Source: Streptomyces naganishii JCM 4654 | GTDB taxonomy: Bacteria > Actinomycetota > Actinomycetes > Streptomycetales > Streptomycetaceae | DNA: 64,000 nt | Direction of reading: 5' to 3' | Assembly: GCF_014650575.1 (NCBI RefSeq) | Contig: NZ_BMVF01000002.1 | Coordinates: 124,001-188,000 of the forward strand | Shown here: positions 41,397 through 50,936 of the stretch, piece by piece | Layout of the letters: each line of letters begins with the position of its first letter | Numbering within the stretch: position 1 is the stretch's first letter | Notes under the pieces: generated by a model | Told to the model about the DNA's origin: nothing | The model's database searches: none | What the model saw: only the letters and a program-made list of their open reading frames with translations | Made by a program: the position numbers and the translations under genes

Positions 41397-42941
41397 ATGC
41401 TGGACATCCCCTCACGAGTGCGTGTACATGTGGAGACACTGCCGGCGGCGCAGAATGACATGGGGGTTTGCGATGCTTTTCAGCAGTACGCACCGGTCGG
41501 AAAGCCGGACGCCATGAACGCCCCGCACCCTGCGAAAGTGGCCGGAATCGATTCAACGGTTCCCGCTCCCGCACACACTGTCGCGCCCGCGCCCGGGGCT
41601 CCGGGCACCTCCACCGCCGCCGCGAACAGCGCGAACCCGGCGCACGCCGCCCATCCGCCGGGCGCCCTCCTCCAGGACCGGCTCGCCGGCTGGGTCTCCG
41701 ACCTGACGACCCTGCACGAACTGACCGAGCGGCTGGCCCGCACGGACGGACTCGACGCCGCCCTGAGGGAACTGCTGCGCGCCGGTGCCGCCCTGGTGGG
41801 CGCCCGCCGCGGTCTCGTCGTACTGGAACCGGACGACGGACTGGGCCCCGACACCACCATCGGGCTCGGGCTCGCCCGCTGCGACCTCGGCCACATCGAG
41901 ACCGTGCCGCGCGGCGCGATGCCGTACGGCACCCTCCTGGACACCGCCGCCGGGCTGCCCGGCGGGAAGGGCGAGGTGGTCCGCCCCGACCTGCTGGCCG
42001 AGGACGGACTCGACCCCCGCCACCGCGAGGTGGCCGCCCGCCTCGGCTACGCGGCCAGCTACGCGCTGCGGCTGTCCACGGACGCCGCCGGCCGCCTCGG
42101 CGCCGCCGTCTGGCTCTACGACGAGCCGGCCGAGCCGTCCGAGCGGCAGCGCCATCTCGCCGGTCTCTACGTCCGTTTCGCCACCGAGCACCTGGCCCGC
42201 CTGCTCGACGGCGAGCGCACGCGCGCGTGCATGGCGACGATGTACGAGGAGCTGCTGCCCTCGCGGCTGCCCCGCGTCCCCGGCGTCCAGCTCGCCCCCC
42301 GGCACCGCACCGGACCGCGCGGCGGCGGCGACTGGTTCGACGCGCTGCCGCTGCCCGACGCGGCCCTCGGCCTCGCGGTCGGCTCGGTCACCGGTTCCGG
42401 GCCCGGCGCCGTCGCCGCGATGGGCCGGCTGCGCGCCTCCCTGCGGGCCTACGCCGTGATGGAGGGCGAGGACCCCGTCGCCGTCCTGTCCGACCTGGAA
42501 CTGCTGCTGCGGCTGACCGAGCCCGCCCGCTCGGCGACCGCCCTGTTCGCCTACTGCGAGCCCCCGCTGCGCCGCGTCACCCTGGCCGGGGCCGGGCACT
42601 GCCCGCCGCTGGTGCTCGGCGAGCGGCGCACCGAGTTCGTGGAGACCTCGGTGTCCGCGCCGCTCGGCATGCTCGCCTGCTGGGAGGCGCCCAGCGTGGA
42701 GTTCCAGGTCATGGCGGGCGAAACGGTGCTGCTCTACACCGACGGGCTGCTGCACCGCACCGGCGACCCGGCGGACCGCGCCTTCGCGCGGCTGCACCAG
42801 GCCGCGGCGACCGTCCCGCGCGCGCTGCGCACGGACGTGGGCGCGGTCGCCGACCACGTGCTGCGCGCGATGCTGCCCGACGACCTCGACGTGACCGGCG
42901 GCGCGGAGGACGTGGCGCTGCTGGCGGCCCGCTTCGACTAG
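41397..42941 (+). CDS. SpoIIE-type PP2C protein phosphatase with GAF domain
   Basis: This 514-residue protein starts at ATG 41397 after GGCAGGA. Residues 1-85 are an Ala/Pro-rich leader, about 95-270 a GAF-like sensor domain (LTERLARTDGLDAALRELL; ARRGLVVLEPDDG), and about 285-510 a PPM/SpoIIE phosphatase with GGGDWFDALPL, LRLTEPARSATALFAYCEP, GAGHCPPLVL and ETVLLYTDGLL. The first metal Asp motif (GDWFD) and the late Asp region (GGAEDVALL) are present. It should dephosphorylate an anti-anti-sigma factor. It pairs functionally with the HATPase proteins nearby, though no partner is adjacent. Confidence 0.88.
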   Translation: MLDIPSRVRVHVETLPAAQNDMGVCDAFQQYAPVGKPDAMNAPHPAKVAGIDSTVPAPAHTVAPAPGAPGTSTAAANSANPAHAAHPPGALLQDRLAGWVSDLTTLHELTERLARTDGLDAALRELLRAGAALVGARRGLVVLEPDDGLGPDTTIGLGLARCDLGHIETVPRGAMPYGTLLDTAAGLPGGKGEVVRPDLLAEDGLDPRHREVAARLGYAASYALRLSTDAAGRLGAAVWLYDEPAEPSERQRHLAGLYVRFATEHLARLLDGERTRACMATMYEELLPSRLPRVPGVQLAPRHRTGPRGGGDWFDALPLPDAALGLAVGSVTGSGPGAVAAMGRLRASLRAYAVMEGEDPVAVLSDLELLLRLTEPARSATALFAYCEPPLRRVTLAGAGHCPPLVLGERRTEFVETSVSAPLGMLACWEAPSVEFQVMAGETVLLYTDGLLHRTGDPADRAFARLHQAAATVPRALRTDVGAVADHVLRAMLPDDLDVTGGAEDVALLAARFD

Positions 42942-43107
42942 GCGGGCCCGCGCACGCCCAGCGGACGCACCCCGTGCGGACGCACCCCGGCAGGCGCACC
43001 CCGGCAGGCGCACGGGAACACCGTGTAATGGGTCCTACCGCCTCGGGCCCCCTTCCGTACGACCGTACGATGGGGGGTGGTCCAGTGCCGTACCGAGGAG
43101 GAAGACC

Positions 43108-44571
43108 GTGGCCGACGAGCTCACCCCGGAGATCCCGGAGGAAGCCGAGTCCGAGGAGCCGATCAAGCAGCGCAAGAACGGCCTGTACCCGGGCGTGTCC
43201 GACGAGCTCGCCGAGAACATGCGCTCCGGCTGGGCCGACACCGAGCTGCGCGGCCTGAGGCCGGTGGAGCAGGCCGCGCACACCGCTCGCCGCCGCGCCG
43301 CGCTGTCCGCGCGCTTCCCGGGCGAGCGCCTGGTGATCCCCGCGGGCAACCTGAAGACCCGCTCCAACGACACCGAGTACCCCTTCCGGGCCTCCGTCGA
43401 GTACGCCTACCTCACCGGCAACCAGACCGAGGACGGCGTCCTCGTGCTGGAGCCCACCGCCGAGGGCCACCGGGAGACGATCTACCTCCTGCCGCGCTCC
43501 GACCGGGACAACGGCGAGTTCTGGCTCTCCGGCCAGGGCGAGCTGTGGGTCGGCCGCCGCCACTCCCTGGCCGAGTCCGAGGCGCTGTACGGCATCCCGG
43601 CCGCCGACGTGCGCGAGCTGGCGGACAGGCTGCGCGAGGCCACCGGCCCGGTCCGCGTGGTCCGCGGCCACGACGCCGGCATCGAGGCCGCGCTGACCGA
43701 CAAGGTCACCGCCGAGCGCGACGAGGAGCTGCGCGTCTTCCTCTCCGAGGCCCGCCTGGTCAAGGACGAGTTCGAGATCGGCGAGCTGCAGAAGGCCGTC
43801 GACTCCACCGTGCGCGGCTTCGAGGACGTGGTGAAGGTCCTCGACAAGGCGGAGGCCACGAGCGAGCGCTACATCGAGGGAACGTTCTTCCTGCGGGCCC
43901 GCGTCGAGGGCAACGACGTCGGCTACGGCTCCATCTGCGCCGCCGGCCCGCACGCCTGCACGCTGCACTGGGTGCGCAACGACGGCCCCGTCCGCTCCGG
44001 CGACCTGCTGCTGCTGGACGCGGGCGTGGAGACGCACAGCCTCTACACCGCCGACGTCACCCGCACCCTGCCGGTCAACGGCACGTTCAGCGAGATCCAG
44101 CGGAAGATCTACGACGCGGTGTACGACGCGCAGGAGGCCGGCATCGCCGCCGTGCAGCCCGGCGCCAAGTACCGCGACTTCCACGACGCCGCCCAGCGCG
44201 TGCTCACCGAGCGGCTCGTGGAGTGGGGCCTGGTCGAGGGCCCGGTCGAGCGGGTCCTGGAGCTCGGCCTCCAGCGCCGCTGGACCCTGCACGGCACCGG
44301 CCACATGCTCGGCATGGACGTCCACGACTGCGCCGCCGCGCGCACCGAGACGTACGTGGACGGCACGCTGGAGCCGGGCATGGTCCTCACCGTCGAGCCG
44401 GGCCTGTACTTCCAGGCCGACGACCTGACGGTCCCCGAGGAGTACCGCGGCATCGGCGTCCGCATCGAGGACGACATCCTCGTCACCGAGGACGGCAACC
44501 GGAACCTGTCGGCGGGCCTGCCGCGCCGCTCCGACGAGGTCGAGGGGTGGATGGCGGCACTGAAGGGCTGA
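43108..44571 (+). CDS. pepP: Xaa-Pro aminopeptidase (aminopeptidase P)
   Basis: This 487-residue protein starts at GTG 43108, with GAGGAGG upstream. An N-terminal domain (about 55-220) precedes the pita-bread metallopeptidase domain: LLLDAGVETHSLYTADVTRT gives the two metal Asp, LHGTGHMLGMDVHD the His, LTVEPGLY and VRIEDDILV the two Glu. It removes N-terminal residues before proline using Mn2+. S. coelicolor has a Xaa-Pro aminopeptidase at this position. The 130-bp gap upstream contains a CGTACGACCGTACG palindrome at about 43058-43071. Confidence 0.93.
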   Translation: MADELTPEIPEEAESEEPIKQRKNGLYPGVSDELAENMRSGWADTELRGLRPVEQAAHTARRRAALSARFPGERLVIPAGNLKTRSNDTEYPFRASVEYAYLTGNQTEDGVLVLEPTAEGHRETIYLLPRSDRDNGEFWLSGQGELWVGRRHSLAESEALYGIPAADVRELADRLREATGPVRVVRGHDAGIEAALTDKVTAERDEELRVFLSEARLVKDEFEIGELQKAVDSTVRGFEDVVKVLDKAEATSERYIEGTFFLRARVEGNDVGYGSICAAGPHACTLHWVRNDGPVRSGDLLLLDAGVETHSLYTADVTRTLPVNGTFSEIQRKIYDAVYDAQEAGIAAVQPGAKYRDFHDAAQRVLTERLVEWGLVEGPVERVLELGLQRRWTLHGTGHMLGMDVHDCAAARTETYVDGTLEPGMVLTVEPGLYFQADDLTVPEEYRGIGVRIEDDILVTEDGNRNLSAGLPRRSDEVEGWMAALKG

Positions 44572-44677
44572 TACAAGTCGGACGGCCGGGTACCTGCGGG
44601 GTGCCCGGCCTTTCGGCGTGCCGGGACACGACGCGGGTTCCGGCCGGTGATTCACAAACCCCAGGGGGAGGGTTTCC

Positions 44678-46051
44678 GTGGACGTGGACGACTTCTGGTC
44701 CGGTGTGGGTGTGGACCTGCATCTGGAACCGGACGGGGCGGCGGGCCGCAGGGCCGGACTGGAGAAGGCGCTCAGGGACGCCGTGCGCGACGGACGCCTC
44801 GCGCCCGGCACCCGGCTGCCGGCGACCCGGCGGCTGGCCGGCGAGCTCGGCATCTCGCGCGGCACCGCCAAGGCCGCCTACGACCAGCTCGTCGCCGAGG
44901 GCTACCTGACGGCGCGGCAGGGCTCGGGCACCCAGGTCGCCGCCCTGCCCAGCGTCGACACCGGCCGGCCGGGCGCGGCGGCACGCGCGCGTGCGCCCAG
45001 GTTCGACCTGCGGCCCGGCAGCCCGGACGTCGGGGCGTTCCCGGCGGCGGCCTGGCTGCGCGCACTGCGCCGCGCCATCGCGACGGCGCCCTCACTGGCG
45101 TACGACTACGGCGACCCGCGGGGGCGGATCGAGCTGCGCACCGCGCTGTCGGGCTACCTGGGCCGGGCCCGCGGGGTGATCGCGCCGCCCGAGCGCATCG
45201 TGATCACCTCCGGGTACGTCCAGGGGCTGGCGCTGCTCACGCGCGTGCTGGACGGCGCCGCCGTCGCCATGGAGGACCCCGGGCTGCCCTTCCACCGCGA
45301 GGTGGTGCGGCACAACGGCGGCAGCGTGGTGCCCGTGCGGGTCGACGAGCGCGGTGTGCGCGCGGGCGAGCTGGGCGAGGAGCGGGCGGTCGTCGTCACC
45401 GCGGCGCACCAGTACCCGACCGGTGTGACCCTTCAGCCGGAGCGGCGGCGGGCGCTGACCGACTGGGCACGCACGGGTGGCGCGCTGATCGTCGAGGACG
45501 ACTACGACGGCGAGTTCCGCTACGACCGCCAGCCCGTGGGCGCGCTCCAGGGCATGGCCCCGGGTCAGGTCGCCTACCTCGGCACGGCGTCCAAGACGCT
45601 CGGGCCGGCGCTGCGGCTCGGCTGGATGGTGCTGCCGCCGCACCTGGTCGACGCGGTGGCCGAGGCCAAGCTGCACAGCGACCACCACACCGAGACCATC
45701 GGCCAGCTGGCGCTCGCCGAGCTGATCGACAGCCACGCCTACGACCGGCACGTGCGCGCGTGCCGACTGCGCTATCGGCGCCGCCGCGACCAGCTCCTGG
45801 ACCGGCTGGGCTCCAGGCGCCGGCTGCGCGGGATCGCCGCCGGGCTGCACGCGCTGGTCGACGTGGCCGACGAGGAGGAGGTGCTGGCCCGCGCGGAGGC
45901 GGAGGGCCTCGCCCTCGGCCGCCTGGGCGACCACTGGCACACGCCCGGGGAGGGCCGGCCGCAGGGCCTGGTCGTCGGGTACGGCACGCCCCGGGAGCGG
46001 GTGTACCCGGAGGCGCTGGAGGTGCTGGCGAAGGTCCTGGACGGGGCGTAA
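44678..46051 (+). CDS. MocR/PdxR-family transcriptional regulator
   Basis: This 457-residue protein starts at GTG 44678 after GGGGGAGGG. Residues 25-90 are a GntR winged helix (LAPGTRLPATRRLAGELGISRGTAKAAYD, in parts), followed by a fold-type I aminotransferase domain with the PLP-lysine in GTASKTLGPALRLGW (about Lys-305) and VEDDYDGEFRYDR. Such regulators use PLP as sensor and often control vitamin B6 or a transporter. The divergent or downstream target is probably the MFS gene at 46423, from which it is separated by a 31-bp tandem repeat. Confidence 0.88.
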   Translation: MDVDDFWSGVGVDLHLEPDGAAGRRAGLEKALRDAVRDGRLAPGTRLPATRRLAGELGISRGTAKAAYDQLVAEGYLTARQGSGTQVAALPSVDTGRPGAAARARAPRFDLRPGSPDVGAFPAAAWLRALRRAIATAPSLAYDYGDPRGRIELRTALSGYLGRARGVIAPPERIVITSGYVQGLALLTRVLDGAAVAMEDPGLPFHREVVRHNGGSVVPVRVDERGVRAGELGEERAVVVTAAHQYPTGVTLQPERRRALTDWARTGGALIVEDDYDGEFRYDRQPVGALQGMAPGQVAYLGTASKTLGPALRLGWMVLPPHLVDAVAEAKLHSDHHTETIGQLALAELIDSHAYDRHVRACRLRYRRRRDQLLDRLGSRRRLRGIAAGLHALVDVADEEEVLARAEAEGLALGRLGDHWHTPGEGRPQGLVVGYGTPRERVYPEALEVLAKVLDGA

Positions 46052-46090
46052 GACGTTCCGCCCGGGCGGACGCGGTCCTTGCGGGGCACC

Positions 46091-46338
46091 GGCGGGGGCG
46101 GACGCGGTCCCTGCCGGTACCGGCGGGGGCGGAAACGGTCCCTGCCGGCACCCGCGGGGGCGGACACGGTCCCAGCCGGCACCGGCGGAGGCGGACACGG
46201 TCCCAGCCGGCACCGGCGGAGGCGGACGCGATCCCTGCCGGCACCGGCGGGGACGGACGCGATCCCTGCCGGCACCGGCGGGGACGGAAACGGTCCCTGC
46301 CGGCACCCGCGGAGGCGGACGCGATCCCTGCCGGCACC
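46091..46338. repeat. Eight tandem copies of a 31-bp repeat
   Basis: Unit starts are 46091, 46122, 46153, 46184, 46215, 46246, 46277 and 46308, with partial copies before and after. Each unit reads GGCGGNGGCGGACGC, then GGTCCCTGCCGGCACC with a few variable bases (CGC or GAT, CTG or CAG). Since 31 is not a multiple of three it cannot be a coding repeat. It lies between the MocR gene and the MFS gene. Confidence 0.92.
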
Positions 46339-46422
46339 CGCGGGGCGGACGGGAATTGGGTCATCGAAGTGGCTCGGGAATGGGTCTGCCGAGGGGTCCG
46401 CCCACTTCCTAGAGTCGTCGGC

Positions 46423-47721
46423 ATGACGGCCTCTCCCGCCCCGCCCGCAGGGCCGCAACGGCTGCTGGCGCTCGCCCAGTTGAGCAACTCCATCGGTGAC
46501 GGCGCCTTCTACGTCACCTCCGCGCTGTACTTCACGCGTGTCGTGGGGCTGACGCCCGCGCGCGTGGGACTCGGACTGACCCTCGCCTGGGCGGTCGGCT
46601 CGCTGGCCGGGGTGCCGCTCGGGCGGCTCGCGGACCGGCGTGGGCCGCGCGGCGCGGCGGTGCTGCTGGCCCTGGCCACCGGTCTGTCGGTGGCGGCCTT
46701 CCTCGTCGTGCGCGGCTTCCTGCCCTTCGTGGCGGCCGCCTGCACCTACGCCTGCGCGCAGTCCGGGCTCGCCGCGGCCCGCCAGGCGCTGCTGGCGGGA
46801 CTCGTAGCGTCCGGGCAGCGCACCCGGCTGCTGGCGTACCTGCAGTCGACGCTCAACGCCGGCCTCGCGGCGGGCGCGGCGCTCGGGGGCCTCGCCCTGC
46901 ACCTGGGGACGCGGACGGCCTACCTCGGCGTGTTCGCGCTCGACGCGGCCGGCTTCCTGCTGTGCGGCGCGTTGCTGCTGCGGGTGCCGGCGGTGCCGGG
47001 GCGGGGGACGGCGGTGCCGCCGGCCGGGGAGCACGGGTGCGAGTGCGAGTGCGAGAACGGGAGCGGGCGCGGGCGCGAGCGGTCGCGGCCTGCCGTGGTG
47101 CGGGACCGGCCGTACATCGCGCTGACCCTGCTCAACACCGTGCTGCTGCTGCGGATGCCGCTGCTCAGCCTCGGGCTGCCGCTGTGGATCACCCAGCGGA
47201 CCGGCGCCGCCGACTGGCTGGTGTCCGCGCTGTTCGTGCTGAACACCGGGGCGGTGACGCTCTTCCAGGTGCGCGTGGCCCGCGGGATCGGCTCGCCGGG
47301 TTCGGCCACGCGCGCGGTGCGGCGCTCGGGGTGGGTGATGCTGGCGGCCTGCGCGGTGTTCGCGCTGTCGGCCGGGGTCCCCGCACCGGTGGCGGCGGCC
47401 GTGCTGGTGGCCGGGGCCGCGCTCCAGGCGGCCGCCGAGATGGGGCAGTCGGCGGGCGCCTGGCAGCTGTCCTTCGACCTCGCGCCGGCCGACCGCGTCG
47501 GCGAGTACCAGGGCTTCTTCGGCACCGGCGTCACCGTGGCCCGCACCCTCGGCCCGCTGGTCCTGACGTCGCTGCTGGTGGAGTGGGGCACGCCGGGGTG
47601 GCTGCTGCTCGGCGGCGCGACGCTGGCCGCCTCGTACGCGATGGGCCCCGTCGCCCGCCGGGCGGCCGTCCGGACCGAGCGCCCTACACCGCTACCAGCG
47701 GCGCGTCCTTGCGCCACTTGA
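46423..47721 (+). CDS. MFS transporter
   Basis: This 432-residue protein has about 12 membrane helices with a hydrophilic, acidic central loop (about 187-225) rich in Glu, Cys and Gly. The cytoplasmic loop motif GRLADRRGPRGAA (between helices 2 and 3) is the major-facilitator signature. It starts at ATG 46423, with no strong ribosome site. Its 3' end overlaps the convergent HATPase gene by 38 bp. The substrate is unknown; the upstream MocR gene is a candidate regulator. Confidence 0.87.
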   Translation: MTASPAPPAGPQRLLALAQLSNSIGDGAFYVTSALYFTRVVGLTPARVGLGLTLAWAVGSLAGVPLGRLADRRGPRGAAVLLALATGLSVAAFLVVRGFLPFVAAACTYACAQSGLAAARQALLAGLVASGQRTRLLAYLQSTLNAGLAAGAALGGLALHLGTRTAYLGVFALDAAGFLLCGALLLRVPAVPGRGTAVPPAGEHGCECECENGSGRGRERSRPAVVRDRPYIALTLLNTVLLLRMPLLSLGLPLWITQRTGAADWLVSALFVLNTGAVTLFQVRVARGIGSPGSATRAVRRSGWVMLAACAVFALSAGVPAPVAAAVLVAGAALQAAAEMGQSAGAWQLSFDLAPADRVGEYQGFFGTGVTVARTLGPLVLTSLLVEWGTPGWLLLGGATLAASYAMGPVARRAAVRTERPTPLPAARPCAT

Positions 47722-48130
47722 GCATCTTGTCGAAGCTCACCACGGCGCCCTCGCGCCCCGGTGTGCTCCCGATGTGGACGTGGTCGGCGAGTGCCTGGAT
47801 CAGGCACAGGCCCCGGCCGTGCTCGGCCTCGGGGTGCGCGGCGCGCACCGGCGCCCGGCGGCCCGCGGCGGGGAAGCCGGGCCCCGCGTCGGCCACCTCG
47901 ATGCGGCACCGCTCCCCGTCGAGGTAGGCGGTGACCCGGTAGGGCTCCGAGGAGCCGGCGTCCCCGCCGTGCTCGACGGCGTTCGCGCAGGCCTCGCTGA
48001 GGGCGACGGACAGGTCGTAGGAGATGTCGGGGTCGACGCCGGCGGTCTCCATCGTGCCGAGGAGGAGCCGCCGGGCGAGGGGAACGCTCGCAGCGTCACG
48101 CCGCAGATGGAGTGACCACCAGATGCTCAT
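47684..48130 (-). CDS. HATPase-domain regulatory protein
   Basis: This 148-residue GHKL ATPase is of the anti-sigma kinase type: N box DLSVALSEACANAVEHGG, G1 IEVADAGPGFP, G2 EHGRGLCLIQALADHV. It is small and single-domain, with a C-terminal WRKDAPLVAV tail. It is convergent with the MFS gene. The partner sigma or anti-anti-sigma factor is not adjacent. Confidence 0.87.
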   Translation of the reverse strand: MSIWWSLHLRRDAASVPLARRLLLGTMETAGVDPDISYDLSVALSEACANAVEHGGDAGSSEPYRVTAYLDGERCRIEVADAGPGFPAAGRRAPVRAAHPEAEHGRGLCLIQALADHVHIGSTPGREGAVVSFDKMLKWRKDAPLVAV

Positions 48131-48352
48131 GCTCCAGCCTCCCGGCCGCGGCTCGACATACCGTTACGTATTGCCCCCCGTGCCCACTCGTAAGCACCGA
48201 GTTGACGCCATCCCGCACGATCGGCGGATGCGGCGGGGACGGAATCGGTGTATGCGCGCGCCCCCGGCCGACGAGTCCGGCCATTCAGACGTACGGCATC
48301 TTGTGGACCTGCCGTACGGCGGCCGGGGCGCCAGTGGGATGATGAGGCCGCC

Positions 48353-49249
48353 ATGACTGCCCCCCACCCGCGCACGGCACGCACCGGACGCGATCTGCGG
48401 ATGCTGCGGGCCGCGGTGTTCGCCGCGGTCTGCGTCGTGCTTGCCGCGGCCGGGCACACCCTGGCGTCCTGCGCCACGGTGCCGCTGTGGACGCTCGGCG
48501 CGGGCTTCCTGGGGGCGCTCGCCGTCGTCGTGCCGCTCGCGGGTCGGGCCCGCTCGCTGCCGGGGATCGTGACGCTGCTCGCGGTCGGCCAGACCCTGCT
48601 GCACACGCTGTTCGGCATGGGCCAGCTCACCACCGGCGGCGGCACCGGCTCCATGAGCGGCATGGGCTCGATGAGTTCCATGGACGCCATGGGGTCGATG
48701 GGGTCGGTTGGGTCGATGGGATCCATGCCCGCGATGTCGGGCACCGAGATGGTCGCGCGGGCCGCGCACCTCATGTGCGGGGTCTCGGCGGCGTCGCTCA
48801 CCCCCGGCCAGGCCTACCGGATACTCGTCACCGCGCACGTCTACCAGGGCGGCACGGACACGGGGTCCATGGGCGCCACACACCACCCGGCGGACGCGCC
48901 GGCCTCCGCCGGCCCGGCGGCCTCGCTGCTGCCGTCCCTGCCGATGCTCCTCGGTCACCTGCTGGCCGCGCTCGCCGCGGGCTGGCTGCTGCGGCGCGGC
49001 GACCTCGCGCTGCTGCGCCTGATCGAACTGTCGGCGCAGGGCGTCGCCGAGACCGCTCTCGTACGGTCCCTGCGCGGGGCCCTCGCCCTGGTGCGCGCCC
49101 TGACCGCCGGACTGCCGGCCGCGCCCGCGACCGGCCCGCGCTACCGGCGCGCCGCCGACCACCCGGTCCCCGCGCCGCACACCACCGCGCTCCAGCACTC
49201 CGTGATCCGCCGCGGCCCGCCCGCCGCCGCCTGCCTCCTCGCTGCCTGA
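48353..49249 (+). CDS. Met-rich membrane protein of the copper region
   Basis: This 298-residue protein starts at ATG 48353. It has about five membrane helices: three in residues 15-90, one near 180-205 and one following. Between helices 3 and 4 is a striking methionine/glycine/serine loop (about 98-125; GSMSGMGSMSSMDAMGSMGS) with ten methionines, a typical Cu(I)-binding composition, and a His/Asp-containing loop later. It directly precedes the YcnI-Sco1-PCuAC-CopCD genes, so I infer a copper role. It matches the PepSY-less integral membrane protein found at this place in S. coelicolor. Confidence 0.8.
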   Translation: MTAPHPRTARTGRDLRMLRAAVFAAVCVVLAAAGHTLASCATVPLWTLGAGFLGALAVVVPLAGRARSLPGIVTLLAVGQTLLHTLFGMGQLTTGGGTGSMSGMGSMSSMDAMGSMGSVGSMGSMPAMSGTEMVARAAHLMCGVSAASLTPGQAYRILVTAHVYQGGTDTGSMGATHHPADAPASAGPAASLLPSLPMLLGHLLAALAAGWLLRRGDLALLRLIELSAQGVAETALVRSLRGALALVRALTAGLPAAPATGPRYRRAADHPVPAPHTTALQHSVIRRGPPAAACLLAA

Positions 49250-49424
49250 CGCGACGCGACCAGCACCCCACGACCGGGCGGGTTCCGCCCACGGGAGCGG
49301 CCGCCGTCGTGCGGCACACGCGCGTGCCCCGAACCGGGGCTCTCGTCCCGGAAAGGCCCTCGGGCCCGTGCACGCGCTCCCTCTCGTCAACGGAACCCTT
49401 CCTCCACAGGAGTGCTTTCCCGTC

Positions 49425-50177
49425 ATGAAGACCCTCAGGACCATCAGGGCGTCCCGTCTCGCCGCCGCCGGCGCCCTCGCGGGCTCGGCCGTCCTCGCCC
49501 TGTCCGCCCCCGCGTTCGCCCACGTCACCGTGCAGCCGGAGACCACCCCGGCCAAGGGCGGCTACGTCGTCGTCGACTTCAAGGTCCCCAACGAGCGCGA
49601 CAACGCCTCCACCACCAAGGTCGAGGTCAACTTCCCCACCGACCACCCGCTGGCCTCGGTGATGCCGGAGAAGATCGACGGCTGGAGGACCGACGTCACC
49701 AGGTCCAAGCTCGCCAAGCCGATCGAGATGCACGGCGAGAAGATCTCCGAGGCCGTCACCAAGGTCACCTGGACCGCCGACGGCAAGGGCATCGAGCCCG
49801 GCTACTTCCAGAAGTTCCCGGTCTCCGTCGGCGCGCTCCCCGAGGACGCCGACCAGCTCGTCTTCAAGGCGCTGCAGACGTACTCCGACAAGCAGGTCGT
49901 CCGCTGGATCGAGGTCCAGGCCAAGGGCGGCCCGGAGCCGCAGAACCCGGCGCCGGTGCTGGAACTGGCCGCCGCCAAGGACGGCGACGCCCACGGCACG
50001 GCGGCGAGCGCCGCCGGCGACGCCGAGCCCGCCGCCCGGACCGCGGCCGCCGCGGCCTCCGGATCGAAGGGCGGCAGCGACACCACCGCCCGCGTGCTCG
50101 GCGTCGTGGGCATCGTCGTCGGCGCGGCCGGAGTGGCCTACGGCGTGCTCGCCGGCCGCAGGCGCACCACCGCCTGA
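49425..50177 (+). CDS. YcnI-like copper-binding membrane protein (DUF1775)
   Basis: This 250-residue protein starts at ATG 49425. A signal peptide (1-34, ending SAPAFA) leaves an N-terminal His in AHVTVQPE, the family's Cu(II) ligand. The DUF1775 domain covers about 35-165 (KVPNERDNASTTKVEV; KVTWTADGKGIEPGYFQKFPVSVG). A Pro/Ala-rich linker and a C-terminal membrane anchor (about 215-240) follow. It probably hands copper to partners encoded next to it. Confidence 0.9.
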   Translation: MKTLRTIRASRLAAAGALAGSAVLALSAPAFAHVTVQPETTPAKGGYVVVDFKVPNERDNASTTKVEVNFPTDHPLASVMPEKIDGWRTDVTRSKLAKPIEMHGEKISEAVTKVTWTADGKGIEPGYFQKFPVSVGALPEDADQLVFKALQTYSDKQVVRWIEVQAKGGPEPQNPAPVLELAAAKDGDAHGTAASAAGDAEPAARTAAAAASGSKGGSDTTARVLGVVGIVVGAAGVAYGVLAGRRRTTA

Positions 50178-50282
50178 CCCCCGCCAGCCCGTCCCGCGCA
50201 CCAGGGGTCGTACGACGGTCGTGCGACCCTGGCGTACGACCCCGGTGCGCGCCGGAGCCATCACAACTGGGACATTTTTTCT

Positions 50283-50936
50283 ATGCGCAAGAAGACGTTC
50301 GCCGCGGCCGCCCTGCTCGCCGCCGCCACCCTGACCCTGTCCGCCTGCGGCAGCGGCGACGACGGCGGCAAGCCCGTCGTCTCCGTCTCCGAGGACAGTG
50401 CCCAGCACCGGGCGGTGACGGTCCTCGACCAGCCCTTCGAGAAGCCGGACCTGGTCCTCACCGACACGCACGGCGGGAAGTACGACCTCCGCAAGGAGAC
50501 CGCGGGCCGGCCGACGCTGCTGTACTTCGGCTACACCCACTGCCCCGACATCTGCCCGCTGACGATGAACAACATCGCGGTCGCCAAGAAGGCGCTGCCC
50601 AAGGCCGACCAGGACAAGCTGCGCGTGGTGTTCGTCACCACCGACCCCGCCCGCGACACCCCCGCCGAACTGGGCAAGTGGCTCAAGGGCATCGACCCCC
50701 AGTTCATCGGTCTGACCGGCGACTTCGCCACCATCCAGGCCGCCGCGCGCAGTGTCGGCATCTCCATCGAGCCGACGACGAAGGACAAGAACGGCAAGCT
50801 CGTCTCGGTGCACGGCACCCAGGTGGTCGCCTTCTCCCCGAAGACGGACGGCGGCTACCTGTTCTACGGCGAGGACGCCTCCGTCGACGACTACACCAAG
50901 GGCCTGCCCAAGATCATCAAGGGGCAGAACCCGTGA
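50283..50936 (+). CDS. Sco1/SenC-type copper chaperone lipoprotein
   Basis: This 217-residue protein has a lipobox LTLSAC at about 17-22. The thioredoxin-like SCO domain carries the Cu motif CPDIC (in GYTHCPDICPLTM) and the distal His in GTQVVAFSP. It delivers copper to the CuA site of cytochrome c oxidase. Its stop overlaps the GTG of the PCuAC gene by 4 bp, so the two are translated together. Confidence 0.93.
   Translation: MRKKTFAAAALLAAATLTLSACGSGDDGGKPVVSVSEDSAQHRAVTVLDQPFEKPDLVLTDTHGGKYDLRKETAGRPTLLYFGYTHCPDICPLTMNNIAVAKKALPKADQDKLRVVFVTTDPARDTPAELGKWLKGIDPQFIGLTGDFATIQAAARSVGISIEPTTKDKNGKLVSVHGTQVVAFSPKTDGGYLFYGEDASVDDYTKGLPKIIKGQNP

Noticed and set aside
46091..46338. CRISPR array or coding repeat
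   Set aside because: Copies are directly adjacent without spacers, and the 31-bp unit would shift frame each time.
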